Assembly: GCA_947456915.1 (NCBI GenBank)
Contig: CANGUQ010000025.1
Coordinates: forward strand, 1-16,315
From: Betaproteobacteria bacterium
GTDB lineage: Bacteria > Pseudomonadota > Gammaproteobacteria > Burkholderiales > CAIKXV01
Reading direction: 5' to 3'
DNA: 16,315 nucleotides
Program-made: the position numbers and the translations under genes
Shown: positions 1 through 6,670 of the stretch, piece after piece
How positions within the stretch are numbered: position 1 is the first letter of the stretch
How the letters are laid out: each line of letters starts with the position of its first letter
The notes under the pieces: model-generated
Databases searched by the model: none
The model's input: the letters and a program-made list of their open reading frames with translations, nothing else
Told to the model about the DNA's origin: nothing

Positions 1-246
1 CAACGCCTGCGCGACGATGCGGCCGACCGCGTCGGTGCCGCCGCCGGGCGGGTACGGCGAGATCATGCGGATCGGCTTCACCGGCCACGCGGGCTGAGCC
101 GAGGCCGTGAGTGCGCCCAGCGCCAGCGCGACTGCGCACAGCGCGCACGCACCGGTCCGCGCCGCGCGCAGGCGGGCTGCTGGCGTCGTGGCGGGCGCAG
201 GTGCGCTGCCTGCTGCAGCAGCGATGGTCGACAGCAGTTGCGACAT
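1..246 (-). CDS. Bug/TctC-family periplasmic solute receptor, partial (N-terminal 82 codons)
   Basis: This is the start of a tripartite-tricarboxylate-type (Bug/TctC) binding protein; the rest lies left of the window. The ATG at 246-244 follows a good ribosome site, AGGAG at about 259-255. The first 50 residues form a long secretion leader: a basic stretch near residues 25-30, a hydrophobic core ending LGALTASA, and likely cleavage after Ala50. The mature start, QPAWPVKPIRMISPYPPGGG (residues 51-70), followed by a TDAVGRIV segment, is the family hallmark: the first beta strand and the glycine-rich loop that helps hold a carboxylate ligand. Known family members are about 320-330 residues and bind organic acids or amides in the periplasm. 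It is the last visible gene of the leftward operon, 29 bp after the glutathione transferase gene. The family is certain; the ligand is unknown. Confidence 0.9.
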   Translation of the reverse strand, partial: MSQLLSTIAAAAGSAPAPATTPAARLRAARTGACALCAVALALGALTASAQPAWPVKPIRMISPYPPGGGTDAVGRIVAQAL

Positions 247-275
247 CGGAAATTCTCCTGTGATGCAGGCCGCGC

Positions 276-947
276 TCAGCCTTCGACGTGATTGGCCGGA
301 TCGGCCGTGTAGCGCTGGAACGCCGGGCGCTGCACGATCTCGGCGTACCAGCGCTCGATGTTGGGCAGCGCCGGGCGGTGCTGCTCGAGCAGCACCCATC
401 GATGCACGCGGATGCCGATCGGAATGTCGCCGAACGTGAACCGTTCGCCGACCATGTAGCGGGTGCGTCCGAGCTGCTCCTCGACGATCTGCAGCCGCTT
501 GTTGAAGGCGGTGCGCGCAGCCGCGAGCTTCTCGGGGCTGCGCTGCTGCGGCGGCAGCCGCACCAGTTCCATCACCAGGTCGTGCTGTGGCGGCAGCAGC
601 TCGTTGTTCTCGAAATCCTGCCAGCGGGTTGCCGAGGCGAACGTGCGCACGTCGTTGCCGTAGAGCTGCTCTGGCGCGTACCGCATCACGAGATAGCGGC
701 AGATCGCGTTCGATTCCCACAGCACGTAGCCGTCGTCGTCGATCGTCGGGATGCGCCCGTTCGGGTTCATCGCCCGGTATTCGGGCGTGTCGACGACGCC
801 GAAGGGCGTGTTCCCCTTGGCGACGTGACCACCCGGGCCCATCTGTGCACTGGCCGGGATGAGCTCGAAATCGAGTCCGATCTCGGCCAGGGTCCACAAC
901 ACCTTCTGCGTGCGATTGGACGTCAGTCGGCCCCACAGCTTCAGCAT
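276..947 (-). CDS. Glutathione S-transferase family protein
   Basis: The protein has 223 residues, normal for a cytosolic GST. The ATG at 947 is chosen because AGGAGGA sits just upstream and the product then begins exactly at the thioredoxin-fold strand (MLKLWGRLTSNRTQKVLW). Residues 1-88 form the GSH-binding domain, with a candidate catalytic Ser10, the cis-proline loop around Pro67 (NGRIPTI) and the ESNAI motif at 78-82. A helical C-terminal domain follows, with the conserved GERFTFGDIPIG N-capping segment near 167-178. Between residues 33 and 58 there is a longer-than-usual linker rich in Gly and Pro. GSTs of this kind conjugate, isomerise or dehalogenate with glutathione. The gene sits 34 bp after the flavoprotein gene and 29 bp before the next Bug gene, so it is probably co-transcribed. 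A role in a catabolic step such as isomerisation or thiol removal is inference. Confidence 0.88.
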   Translation of the reverse strand: MLKLWGRLTSNRTQKVLWTLAEIGLDFELIPASAQMGPGGHVAKGNTPFGVVDTPEYRAMNPNGRIPTIDDDGYVLWESNAICRYLVMRYAPEQLYGNDVRTFASATRWQDFENNELLPPQHDLVMELVRLPPQQRSPEKLAAARTAFNKRLQIVEEQLGRTRYMVGERFTFGDIPIGIRVHRWVLLEQHRPALPNIERWYAEIVQRPAFQRYTADPANHVEG

Positions 948-981
948 CTGTCCTCCTCGTGCAGCCGCACGCAGCGGTCGT

Positions 982-1917
982 TCAGCGTTTCGCGCCCTGC
1001 GCCGCGAGGATGCTCGCCACGGCGGTGCAGGCATCGCGCTGCGCATCCGCGAGCGTACCCCCATGTCGCGTGCGTACCGCGCCGATCGCGAACACGCCTG
1101 GCAGCGCTGTCGCGCACGACTCGTCGACGGGGATCGCTCCCGCAGCATCGAGCGCGAGCCCGGTCCAGCCCGCGTTCGGCACCAGGCCTACACAGGGAAA
1201 GATCGCCCGTGCGGCGATCTGCGCCCGCGTGCCGTCGGCGTGCACGATGTCGACCGCCTCGACGCCTGCGCTGCCGTGAAGGGCCGCCACCGTGCTCAGC
1301 CAGTGGATGCGCAACGCCTCGGCGCGCCCGGCGAACGCCGCGTCGAAGGCGGCACGCACCGCGGGGCGTGCACGAAACGTGCTGCCGCGATGCACGATGT
1401 GCACGACGCGCGCATAGTGCGACAGCACGGCGGCCTCCTGCAGCGCGCTGTCACCCCCGCCGACGACCACCACTTCGGCGTCCTTCACCAGCGGGCCGTC
1501 GCAGTCGGCGCAGTGCGACAGCCCGCGCTGCGCGAAGCGCTCCTCCTCGGGCAGGCCCAGCGGGCGGCGCGAGGCGCCGCTGGCGACGATCACCGCGCGC
1601 GCCTCGTGCCGCCCGGCATCGGTGAGGACTGCCCACCCGCCGTCGATCGCCTGCAGTGACAGCGCGCGCTCGGGGTGGCTGAGCGTCCCGGCATCGGCCG
1701 CAGCGCTGATGCGGTCGGTCGCCAGATCGATGCCCGACACCTGGTCATCGTCGCCGTCCCCGGCAGACCAGCCGAGCAGGGTATTGATGCTGTTGACCAG
1801 CCCGCCGTACATCGCTGCCTCCAGCGTCGCGGTGGCGAGTCCGGCCTGTGCGCACGCTGCGGCTGCAGTGAGTCCGGCAAAGCCCTCACCGACGATCACC
1901 ACGTCCCAGCGGTTCAT
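982..1917 (-). CDS. Thioredoxin reductase-like FAD/NAD(P)-dependent oxidoreductase
   Basis: The protein has 311 residues, the normal length of low-Mr thioredoxin reductases. The N-terminal FAD fold carries G-E-G-F-A-G at residues 10-15 (usually GGGPAG). The central NAD(P) domain has the redox pair CADC at 136-139 followed by DG, and the second dinucleotide motif GGGDSA at 153-158. Two cofactor contacts differ from true thioredoxin reductases. The HRR segment that binds the 2'-phosphate of NADPH reads HRG at 176-178. The C-terminal GD of the FAD motif reads GA at 279-280 (GVFAIGAV). The start ATG (1917-1915) overlaps the stop of the upstream PLP-enzyme gene as ATGA, implying translational coupling. 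No thioredoxin or peroxiredoxin gene is nearby. The fold is secure. The partner is unknown; it could reduce a dedicated disulfide protein or act as an unrelated flavin oxidoreductase. Confidence 0.87.
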   Translation of the reverse strand: MNRWDVVIVGEGFAGLTAAAACAQAGLATATLEAAMYGGLVNSINTLLGWSAGDGDDDQVSGIDLATDRISAAADAGTLSHPERALSLQAIDGGWAVLTDAGRHEARAVIVASGASRRPLGLPEEERFAQRGLSHCADCDGPLVKDAEVVVVGGGDSALQEAAVLSHYARVVHIVHRGSTFRARPAVRAAFDAAFAGRAEALRIHWLSTVAALHGSAGVEAVDIVHADGTRAQIAARAIFPCVGLVPNAGWTGLALDAAGAIPVDESCATALPGVFAIGAVRTRHGGTLADAQRDACTAVASILAAQGAKR

Positions 1918-3161
1918 TGCGCCCGCTGCATCGAGCTGCGCCCGTCGCGCGCTGCGGCCACTGCACCAGCGACCTCGGCTGCCGTGCGCACGACGGGAAA
2001 GCGTGCCGGTGCAAACGTGGGGATCGACTTCAGCCCCGAGCCGGTGATCACCAGAACGACGCGGCTGTGGGCGCCGATCAGTCCGCGCGCCTGCGCCGCA
2101 CGCAGTCCGGCCAGCGTGGTCGCGCACTCGGGCGCCGGGAACACGCCTTCGCTGGCTGCCATCTCGTCGGCGGCGGCGAGCGCATCGGCGGTGGTCACTG
2201 CGAATGCGCCGCCACCGGTCGTGCGCAGCAGTTCGAGCACGCCCGGACCACCGAGCGGATTCGGGCTCTTCAGGCCGCCAGGCGGGATGTCGATCTCGCC
2301 CCACGTCTCGCAGGTTTCACGGCCTTCGTCGAAGGCCTTGACCAGCGGCGCACAGCCGGCGTACTGGGTGATGATCAGCCTGGGCAGCGGGCCCTCGACC
2401 CAGCCCAGCGCGCGCAATTCCTCGAATGCCTTGTAGATCGCCAGCGCGCCCAGTCCGCCGCCCATCGGATAGACGAGGGCATCGGGCAGCGTCCATCCCA
2501 GCTGCTCGGCGATCTCCAGCCCCATCGTCTTCTTGCCTTCGAGGCGGCAGGGCTCCTTCAGCGTGCGCACGTCGAGCCAGCCGTTCAGTTCGCACGCACC
2601 CGCCACCATCGCGCCGGCCTGATGCCAGTCGTCGATGAACAGCGTCGGCTGCCCGGTGGTCCGGCACTGCTGCAGCACCGAGGGCTGTGCGTCCGTGGGC
2701 AGCAGATTGACGCTGGTGACCCCGGCGCGCGCAGCGTAGAGACTCCACGAGCCCCCGGCGTTGCCAGAGCTGTTGAGCATCATCGTACGCACGCCCAGCT
2801 CGCGATAGCGCGAGATCGCGACCGCAGCGCCACGGTCCTTGAACGTGCCGCTCGGATTGCGGCCTTCGTCCTTCAGCCACAGTGCGCCCACGCCGCAGCG
2901 GCGGGCGAGTACTGGCGCGTCGATCAGCGGCGTCCAGCCCTCGCCCAGCGTGACCGCGCGCGCCGGATCGGCCACCGGCAGCAGCGCGGCGTAGCGCCAG
3001 ATCGACGCCGGTCCGCGCGCGAAGTCCTCGCGCGTCATCTGCGCGGCGATGCGGTCGAGGTGATAGCGGAACTCCAGCGTCTCGCCAGGGCGGGCGACGA
3101 GCGGGGCGTCAGCAGCGAAGCGCTCGCCGCTGCTCGATTCGATGTGTGACACGTACTGCAT
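1914..3161 (-). CDS. Threonine synthase-like PLP-dependent enzyme
   Basis: The protein has 415 residues and belongs to fold-type II PLP enzymes of the threonine synthase/threonine dehydratase group. The PLP lysine is Lys108 in NPSGTFKDRG. The phosphate and substrate loop SSGNAGGS is at 131-138, the glycine loop PMGGGLGA at 232-239, an EGVFPAPECAT segment at 338-348 and TGSGLK at 373-378 (TGHGLK in many threonine synthases). The N-terminus lacks the zinc-type CxxC pairs of some homologues. The ATG at 3161 is preferred over a TTG at 3167 because GAGGA at about 3177-3173 is well spaced for the ATG and too close to the TTG. It starts 13 bp after the upstream Bug stop and overlaps the next gene. 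Known relatives make threonine from O-phosphohomoserine. The placement beside a receptor, a flavoprotein and a GST, with no other threonine-pathway gene, makes a catabolic beta- or gamma-elimination role at least as likely. Confidence 0.85.
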   Translation of the reverse strand: MQYVSHIESSSGERFAADAPLVARPGETLEFRYHLDRIAAQMTREDFARGPASIWRYAALLPVADPARAVTLGEGWTPLIDAPVLARRCGVGALWLKDEGRNPSGTFKDRGAAVAISRYRELGVRTMMLNSSGNAGGSWSLYAARAGVTSVNLLPTDAQPSVLQQCRTTGQPTLFIDDWHQAGAMVAGACELNGWLDVRTLKEPCRLEGKKTMGLEIAEQLGWTLPDALVYPMGGGLGALAIYKAFEELRALGWVEGPLPRLIITQYAGCAPLVKAFDEGRETCETWGEIDIPPGGLKSPNPLGGPGVLELLRTTGGGAFAVTTADALAAADEMAASEGVFPAPECATTLAGLRAAQARGLIGAHSRVVLVITGSGLKSIPTFAPARFPVVRTAAEVAGAVAAARDGRSSMQRAQ

Positions 3162-3174
3162 GGGCAAGCGATCC

Positions 3175-4173
3175 TCAGGAGTCGAGCTTGATGGCGGCCT
3201 GTTTCACGACTTCGCGCCAGCGCTTCACGTCCGCTTCGAGCATGCGCCGGAATTCCTCCGGCGTGGAGGGCGAGATGTCGAGCGCGAGCTGGACGAAGCG
3301 CTCCTTGACGTCCGGTTGCTCCAGTGCCTTGCGGATCAGGCCGTTCAGCAGCGTGACAACCTCGCGCGGCGTGCCCGACGGACCGAGGATGCCGTACCAG
3401 TGCATCACCGAGAAGTCGCTCACGCCCGATTCGATGATCGTCGGCACGCTGGGCAGCAGCGGATGGCGCTGGGCGCTGGAGATCGCCAGTCCCTTCAGCC
3501 GGCCTTCGCGCACATGAGCGATCGACGGTGGCGTTGCGTTGAAGCCGAGCGGTATCTGATTGGCGAGGACATCGGCCATCACCAGTCCGCCGCCCTTGTA
3601 CGGCACGTGGATGAGTTCCAGTCCGGTGCGTGCGCGCAGCCACTCGTAGGTCATGTGAGGCGCGCTGCCGATGCCGGCGGTACCGAAGGAGATCCTGCCC
3701 GGCTGGGTCTTCGCCAGCGCCAGCAGTTCCTTCAGCGAGTTCGCCGGAAAGCCCGGATGTGCGACCCACATCATCGGTGCGGTGGCCAGCAGCGTGATCG
3801 GGGCGAAATCGCGGATCGCGTCGTAGCGTGGCCGCGCATGCGCGACCGAATTGATCGAATGCGGCATGTCGGCCAGGATCAGCGTGTAGCCGTCGCCCGG
3901 TGCGCGCGCCACGATCTCCGTTCCGATCATGCTGCCTGCACCGGGCCGGTTATCGATCAGGAACGGCTGGCCGGTCCAGTCGGCGAGCTTCTGCCCGACG
4001 GTGCGCGCAGTGATGTCGGAGCCGCCGCCAGGGGCATAGGGCACCACCAGACGCACCGGCCGATTGGGATAGCTCTGTGCCAGCGCGTCGGGCGTGATGT
4101 TGCCGGCAGCGCACAGCGAGAGCAGCGTGAATACGTGCGCGAACATCCTCGCGCGCAGCGCGACAGCGGCCAT
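3175..4173 (-). CDS. Bug/TctC-family periplasmic solute receptor
   Basis: A complete 332-residue receptor. Residues 1-32 are a signal peptide (basic start, hydrophobic FTLLSLCAA, ALA before Gln33). The mature protein begins QSYPNRPVRLVVPYAPGGGS, then DITAR, the first ligand loop. Other family marks are the IDNRPGAG turn (73-80), DGYTL (94-98), HVPYKGGG in the middle of the protein, and WYGILGPSGTP, which leads into the C-terminal helices. The ATG at 4173 has GGAG six bases upstream. This is the first gene of the leftward operon, 13 bp before the threonine synthase-like gene, so the receptor and that enzyme are probably made together and may share a substrate. Family receptors bind mono-, di- or tricarboxylates or amides and pass them to TctAB permeases; none is encoded here. 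The ligand cannot be predicted. Confidence 0.94.
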   Translation of the reverse strand: MAAVALRARMFAHVFTLLSLCAAGNITPDALAQSYPNRPVRLVVPYAPGGGSDITARTVGQKLADWTGQPFLIDNRPGAGSMIGTEIVARAPGDGYTLILADMPHSINSVAHARPRYDAIRDFAPITLLATAPMMWVAHPGFPANSLKELLALAKTQPGRISFGTAGIGSAPHMTYEWLRARTGLELIHVPYKGGGLVMADVLANQIPLGFNATPPSIAHVREGRLKGLAISSAQRHPLLPSVPTIIESGVSDFSVMHWYGILGPSGTPREVVTLLNGLIRKALEQPDVKERFVQLALDISPSTPEEFRRMLEADVKRWREVVKQAAIKLDS

Positions 4174-4300
4174 GGTCGACTCCAGTCAACGAGCCGTGAG
4201 TGTACTGCGCCGTACGCGGTTGCCGGTGCGCTGTCGACGCACACTGCTGTCTGCAGGCCGAGAGGCGGGCCCGTGCGGGCGTTCGCGGAACTCGCCGGGT

Positions 4301-4315
4301 GGGCAGCGCGTGCCC
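4301..4315. promoter_or_regulatory. Candidate activator-binding palindrome upstream of the sigma-54 promoter
   Basis: The bases read GGGCA-GCGCG-TGCCC, perfect 5-bp arms around a 5-bp centre. The centre lies about 95 bp before the predicted transcription start at 4403, in the range where sigma-54 enhancer-binding proteins usually bind, and the geometry resembles known N5-spaced enhancer sites. Short GC-only palindromes are common by chance in DNA this rich in GC, and only one copy was found, so this is weak. Confidence 0.2.
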
Positions 4316-4375
4316 GCGCAGGCCGCAGTCTGGCGCGCCGGCGAGCGCGGCGGGCAGGCAGTACGAGGCCGATAA

Positions 4376-4392
4376 CTGGCATTCTTGTTGCA
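4376..4392 (+). promoter_or_regulatory. Sigma-54 (-24/-12) promoter for the plus-strand Bug gene
   Basis: The bases CTGGCATTCTTGTTGCA match the RpoN consensus YTGGCACG-N4-TTGCW. GG is at 4378-4379 and GC at 4390-4391 with exactly ten bases between; TGGCA and TTGCA are both intact, and only the CG after TGGCA differs. The local AT-richness stands out against the surroundings. The predicted transcription start is near 4403, giving a leader of about 80 nt before the ATG at 4485. Such promoters need an ATP-dependent enhancer-binding activator; no such gene is in the window. Confidence 0.6.
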
Positions 4393-4484
4393 TCCGCGAG
4401 GGAACGTTCATGCGCAGCTGCCGACGGCTGGCGGCGGCGCAAGGTTCGACCGCGATCCCGACCACTTCAGAAGGCGAGGCCACG

Positions 4485-5516
4485 ATGAGTCAGGCAGTCT
4501 CCAGTACCGACGATGATCGTGTGTGCCGTCGCGCGCGTGCGCGCAGTTGCGCAGCACTGCTGCTCGCTGCGGCGGGACTGCTCGCAGCCCCGCAGTGCGT
4601 GCTTTCGCAGGCGCCGGCGTGGCCCGGCAAGCCGATCCGACTCGTGGTGTCGTGGCCGGCGGGCGGTGGTGCGGACGTGGTGGCGCGCATCGTGGCCGAG
4701 CAGATGAGCCGCAGCCTCGGTCAGCCGATCCTGGTCGACAACCGTCCGGGCGCGGGCGGGACGATCGGCACGAACGCCGTGGTGCGTGCCGACCCCGACG
4801 GCTACACCCTGCTGTTCGCCGCCCCGTCCGAACTGTCGGTGGCTTCGGCGACGTTCAAGGCGCTGCCCTACGACCCGGTGAAGGATCTGCAGCCGATCAC
4901 CCAGGTGATGCGTGGTCCGTATCTGCTGGTCGCTCACCCGTCGTTTCCGCCTTCTTCGATGGCCGAACTGGTCGCCTACGCCAAGGCCAACCCGGGCAAG
5001 GCCAGCTTCTCGTCCTTCGGCAACAACACGCTGAACCACCTGTATGGCGAACTGCTCAAGTCCACGGCGGGTTTCGACGCGCTGCACGTGCCGTACAAGG
5101 GCAGCGCCCCTGCGCTCGCCGATCTGCTGGGCGGGCAGATCAACTTCACCTTCGACAACGTCGGCGTACTGCTGCCGCTGGTGAAGGCCGGCCGGCTCAA
5201 GGCGCTTGCGGTGACGGCACCGCAACGGCTGCCGGTGGTGCCCGGCGTGCCCACGATGGCCGAAGCGGGCTTCGCGAGCTTCGACAGCGGGACCTGGCTC
5301 GGCATGCTGGCGCCGGCGCGTATTGCCAGACCAGTGGTCAGCCGGCTGCACGCCGAGACGGTCGCGGTGCTCGCCAGCAGCGAGGTGCGCAAGGCGTTCG
5401 ATGATCGCAGCGTGCAGGCGGTGGGCAGCACGCCGGAGGAGTTCGGGCGGCTGATCGCACGCGACGCCGCGCAGTGGCAGGCGCTCGCGGCGAAGATCGG
5501 ATTGCAGAAGGAGTAG
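4485..5516 (+). CDS. Bug/TctC-family periplasmic solute receptor (single-gene unit)
   Basis: A 343-residue receptor on the opposite strand to its neighbours. Residues 1-41 are the leader: a charged, Arg-rich n-region to residue 20, then a hydrophobic core (CAALLLAAAGLLAA). The mature part shows GKPIRLVVSWPAGGGAD, then the VDNRPGAGG turn (84-92), DGYTLL (105-110), HVPYKGSAPALADLLGG and a TWLGMLAPA segment near the C-terminus. The ATG at 4485 follows GAGG at 4476-4479. An in-frame ATG at 4410 also has a purine-rich site (GAGGG, 4398-4402), but it would add 25 residues before an already long leader. Its ribosome site would also lie at or before the transcription start predicted from the sigma-54 promoter. 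It is monocistronic: the next gene is convergent and a hairpin lies at the stop codon. The ligand is unknown. Confidence 0.93.
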   Translation: MSQAVSSTDDDRVCRRARARSCAALLLAAAGLLAAPQCVLSQAPAWPGKPIRLVVSWPAGGGADVVARIVAEQMSRSLGQPILVDNRPGAGGTIGTNAVVRADPDGYTLLFAAPSELSVASATFKALPYDPVKDLQPITQVMRGPYLLVAHPSFPPSSMAELVAYAKANPGKASFSSFGNNTLNHLYGELLKSTAGFDALHVPYKGSAPALADLLGGQINFTFDNVGVLLPLVKAGRLKALAVTAPQRLPVVPGVPTMAEAGFASFDSGTWLGMLAPARIARPVVSRLHAETVAVLASSEVRKAFDDRSVQAVGSTPEEFGRLIARDAAQWQALAAKIGLQKE

Positions 5517-5558
5517 CGGGCCGCTGCCGCGGGACGGCGCGGCTCCTCCCGCGCCCGC
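5516..5558. terminator. GC-rich hairpin between convergent genes
   Basis: A 7-bp perfect stem CGCGGGA (5528-5534) / TCCCGCG (5547-5553) with a 12-nt loop is extended, after a one-sided 7-nt bulge, by GCGGG (5516-5520) pairing with CCCGC (5554-5558). It starts at the last base of the plus-strand Bug stop codon and lies within the 59 bp between two convergent genes. It could stop transcription from both sides. There is no run of T, so it is not a classical intrinsic terminator. Confidence 0.4.
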
Positions 5559-5575
5559 TGCTCGCGCGGCGGTCG

Positions 5576-6541
5576 CTACGTGACCGGGTCGGGCACCGGC
5601 TGCGCAGCGAAGAAGGCGCGCAGGTTGCCGAGCAGGCGAGCCTGCCGGTGCGCGCGGATCTCGCAGGTGCTGCTGCCGATGTGCGGCACCAGCATCACCT
5701 CCTCCATCGTCATCAGTTCGGCGGGTACGTTCGGCTCGTCGGCGAACACCTCGAGACCGGCGCCGGCGATGTCGCCGCTGCGCAGCGCGGCGATCAGTGC
5801 GGGTTGATCGACGACCGCACCGCGGCTCACGTTCACGAGAAAACCGCGCGGGCCCAGCGCTGCGAGGATGTCCGCGTCGATCGACTGCCGGGTTGCCGGT
5901 GTCAGCGCGCAGGCGATCACCAGGCAGTCGGCCTCGGCGGCGAGCGTGGCCAGATCCGCCACGCGGCGGCCCGGGGCATCGGGCTTCGGGTGCGGTCCGT
6001 GCCAGGCGATTGCCATGTCGAACGCGGCAGCGCGCCGCGCCACCGCGCGGCCGATCGCGCCCATACCGACGATGCCGCACGTCTTGCCGCGCAGGTCGGT
6101 ACTCATCGGAAACGGCCCGTCGCGCCAGCGACCCGCGCGCACGAAGCGGTCGGCCTCGGCGAGGCGCCGCATCACGCCGAGCATCAGGCCCAGCGCCACG
6201 TCGGCCACTGCCTGTTCGGTCCAGTCGGGCGTGTTGGTGACCACGATACTGCGCGCCCGTGCGCCAGCGAGTTCGAGTGTGCCGTGGCTCTGGCCGAAGC
6301 AGGCGACGATCTCCAGCGCCGGCAGCGCGTCCAGATCGACGGCAGTGAAACCGCGCAGGCCAGTGGTCACCAGCGCGCGCACCCGTGCCGGATCGAAGTG
6401 CGTGCTGGCTGCCCCCGCCGATGGCGCCGTGCCGCGCGGCACCACGCACCGCTGCACGTCGAACTCCGCCTCCAGCGCCGCCAGCGCCGGCGCATGCACC
6501 GGCGCGATGACCAGCACCTGCGGCCGCGCGTCAGCGCCCAT
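5576..6541 (-). CDS. D-2-hydroxyacid dehydrogenase (NAD(P)-dependent)
   Basis: A 321-residue protein of the family that includes glyoxylate/hydroxypyruvate reductase, D-glycerate and phosphoglycerate dehydrogenases. The N-terminal catalytic segment leads to VTNTPDW (101-107). The Rossmann domain carries GMGAIG at 159-164. The catalytic set is complete: Arg240 in NVSRGAVVD, Glu269 in VFADEP, and His287 in VPHIGSST. The loop that in relatives usually reads CFGVGYD is CFGQSHG at 81-87, so substrate contacts may differ. The ATG at 6541 has only a modest site (AGGGA close to the start). This is the last gene of the six-gene leftward run, 129 bp after the amidohydrolase gene. It probably reduces a 2-oxoacid, or oxidises a D-2-hydroxyacid, made in that pathway; the exact substrate is not readable. 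Confidence 0.92.
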   Translation of the reverse strand: MGADARPQVLVIAPVHAPALAALEAEFDVQRCVVPRGTAPSAGAASTHFDPARVRALVTTGLRGFTAVDLDALPALEIVACFGQSHGTLELAGARARSIVVTNTPDWTEQAVADVALGLMLGVMRRLAEADRFVRAGRWRDGPFPMSTDLRGKTCGIVGMGAIGRAVARRAAAFDMAIAWHGPHPKPDAPGRRVADLATLAAEADCLVIACALTPATRQSIDADILAALGPRGFLVNVSRGAVVDQPALIAALRSGDIAGAGLEVFADEPNVPAELMTMEEVMLVPHIGSSTCEIRAHRQARLLGNLRAFFAAQPVPDPVT

Positions 6542-6609
6542 CGTCCCTGCCGCGGGTGCGTGGCTCGGCCGCGGCGGGCCCGCGGGAGAGGCGTGCGTCC
6601 GGGACGGAC

Positions 6610-6630
6610 CGGGGCAGGGGCCTCGCCCCG
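6610..6630. repeat. Small intergenic hairpin
   Basis: CGGGGC at 6610-6615 and GCCCCG at 6625-6630 form a 6-bp stem around a 9-nt loop in the 129-bp gap between the amidohydrolase and dehydrogenase genes. It has no T-run. It may stabilise or partly attenuate the operon message, or may be a chance result of high GC. Confidence 0.2.
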
Positions 6631-6670
6631 CTGTCGCAGCCGAAACGGATCGCGGGTGCGCTGAGCGAGG

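Larger units (their letters stand above)
4174..4484. other. 311-bp divergent intergenic region between two Bug genes
   Basis: This is the longest stretch without a gene. Its right part holds a sigma-54-type promoter match at 4376-4392 reading rightwards, and a GGGCA-N5-TGCCC palindrome lies at 4301-4315. Towards the left, TACACT (complement of 4199-4204) could be a -10 box for the minus-strand operon, but no acceptable -35 lies 16-18 bp further upstream, so it is not called. The middle is GC-rich with no tRNA-like or small-protein signal that I can see. The region is best read as the control region for both transcription units. Confidence 0.6.

Noticed and set aside
4410..4484. Upstream in-frame ATG at 4410 for the plus-strand Bug gene, with a GAGGG site.
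   Set aside because: It would put 25 extra residues before an already long leader, and its ribosome site would fall at or before the start predicted from the sigma-54 promoter. It cannot be fully excluded if another promoter is used.
4467..6449. A 660-codon open frame on the minus strand.
   Set aside because: It overlaps the dehydrogenase in another frame and runs antisense through the plus-strand Bug gene; its sequence is composition-driven.
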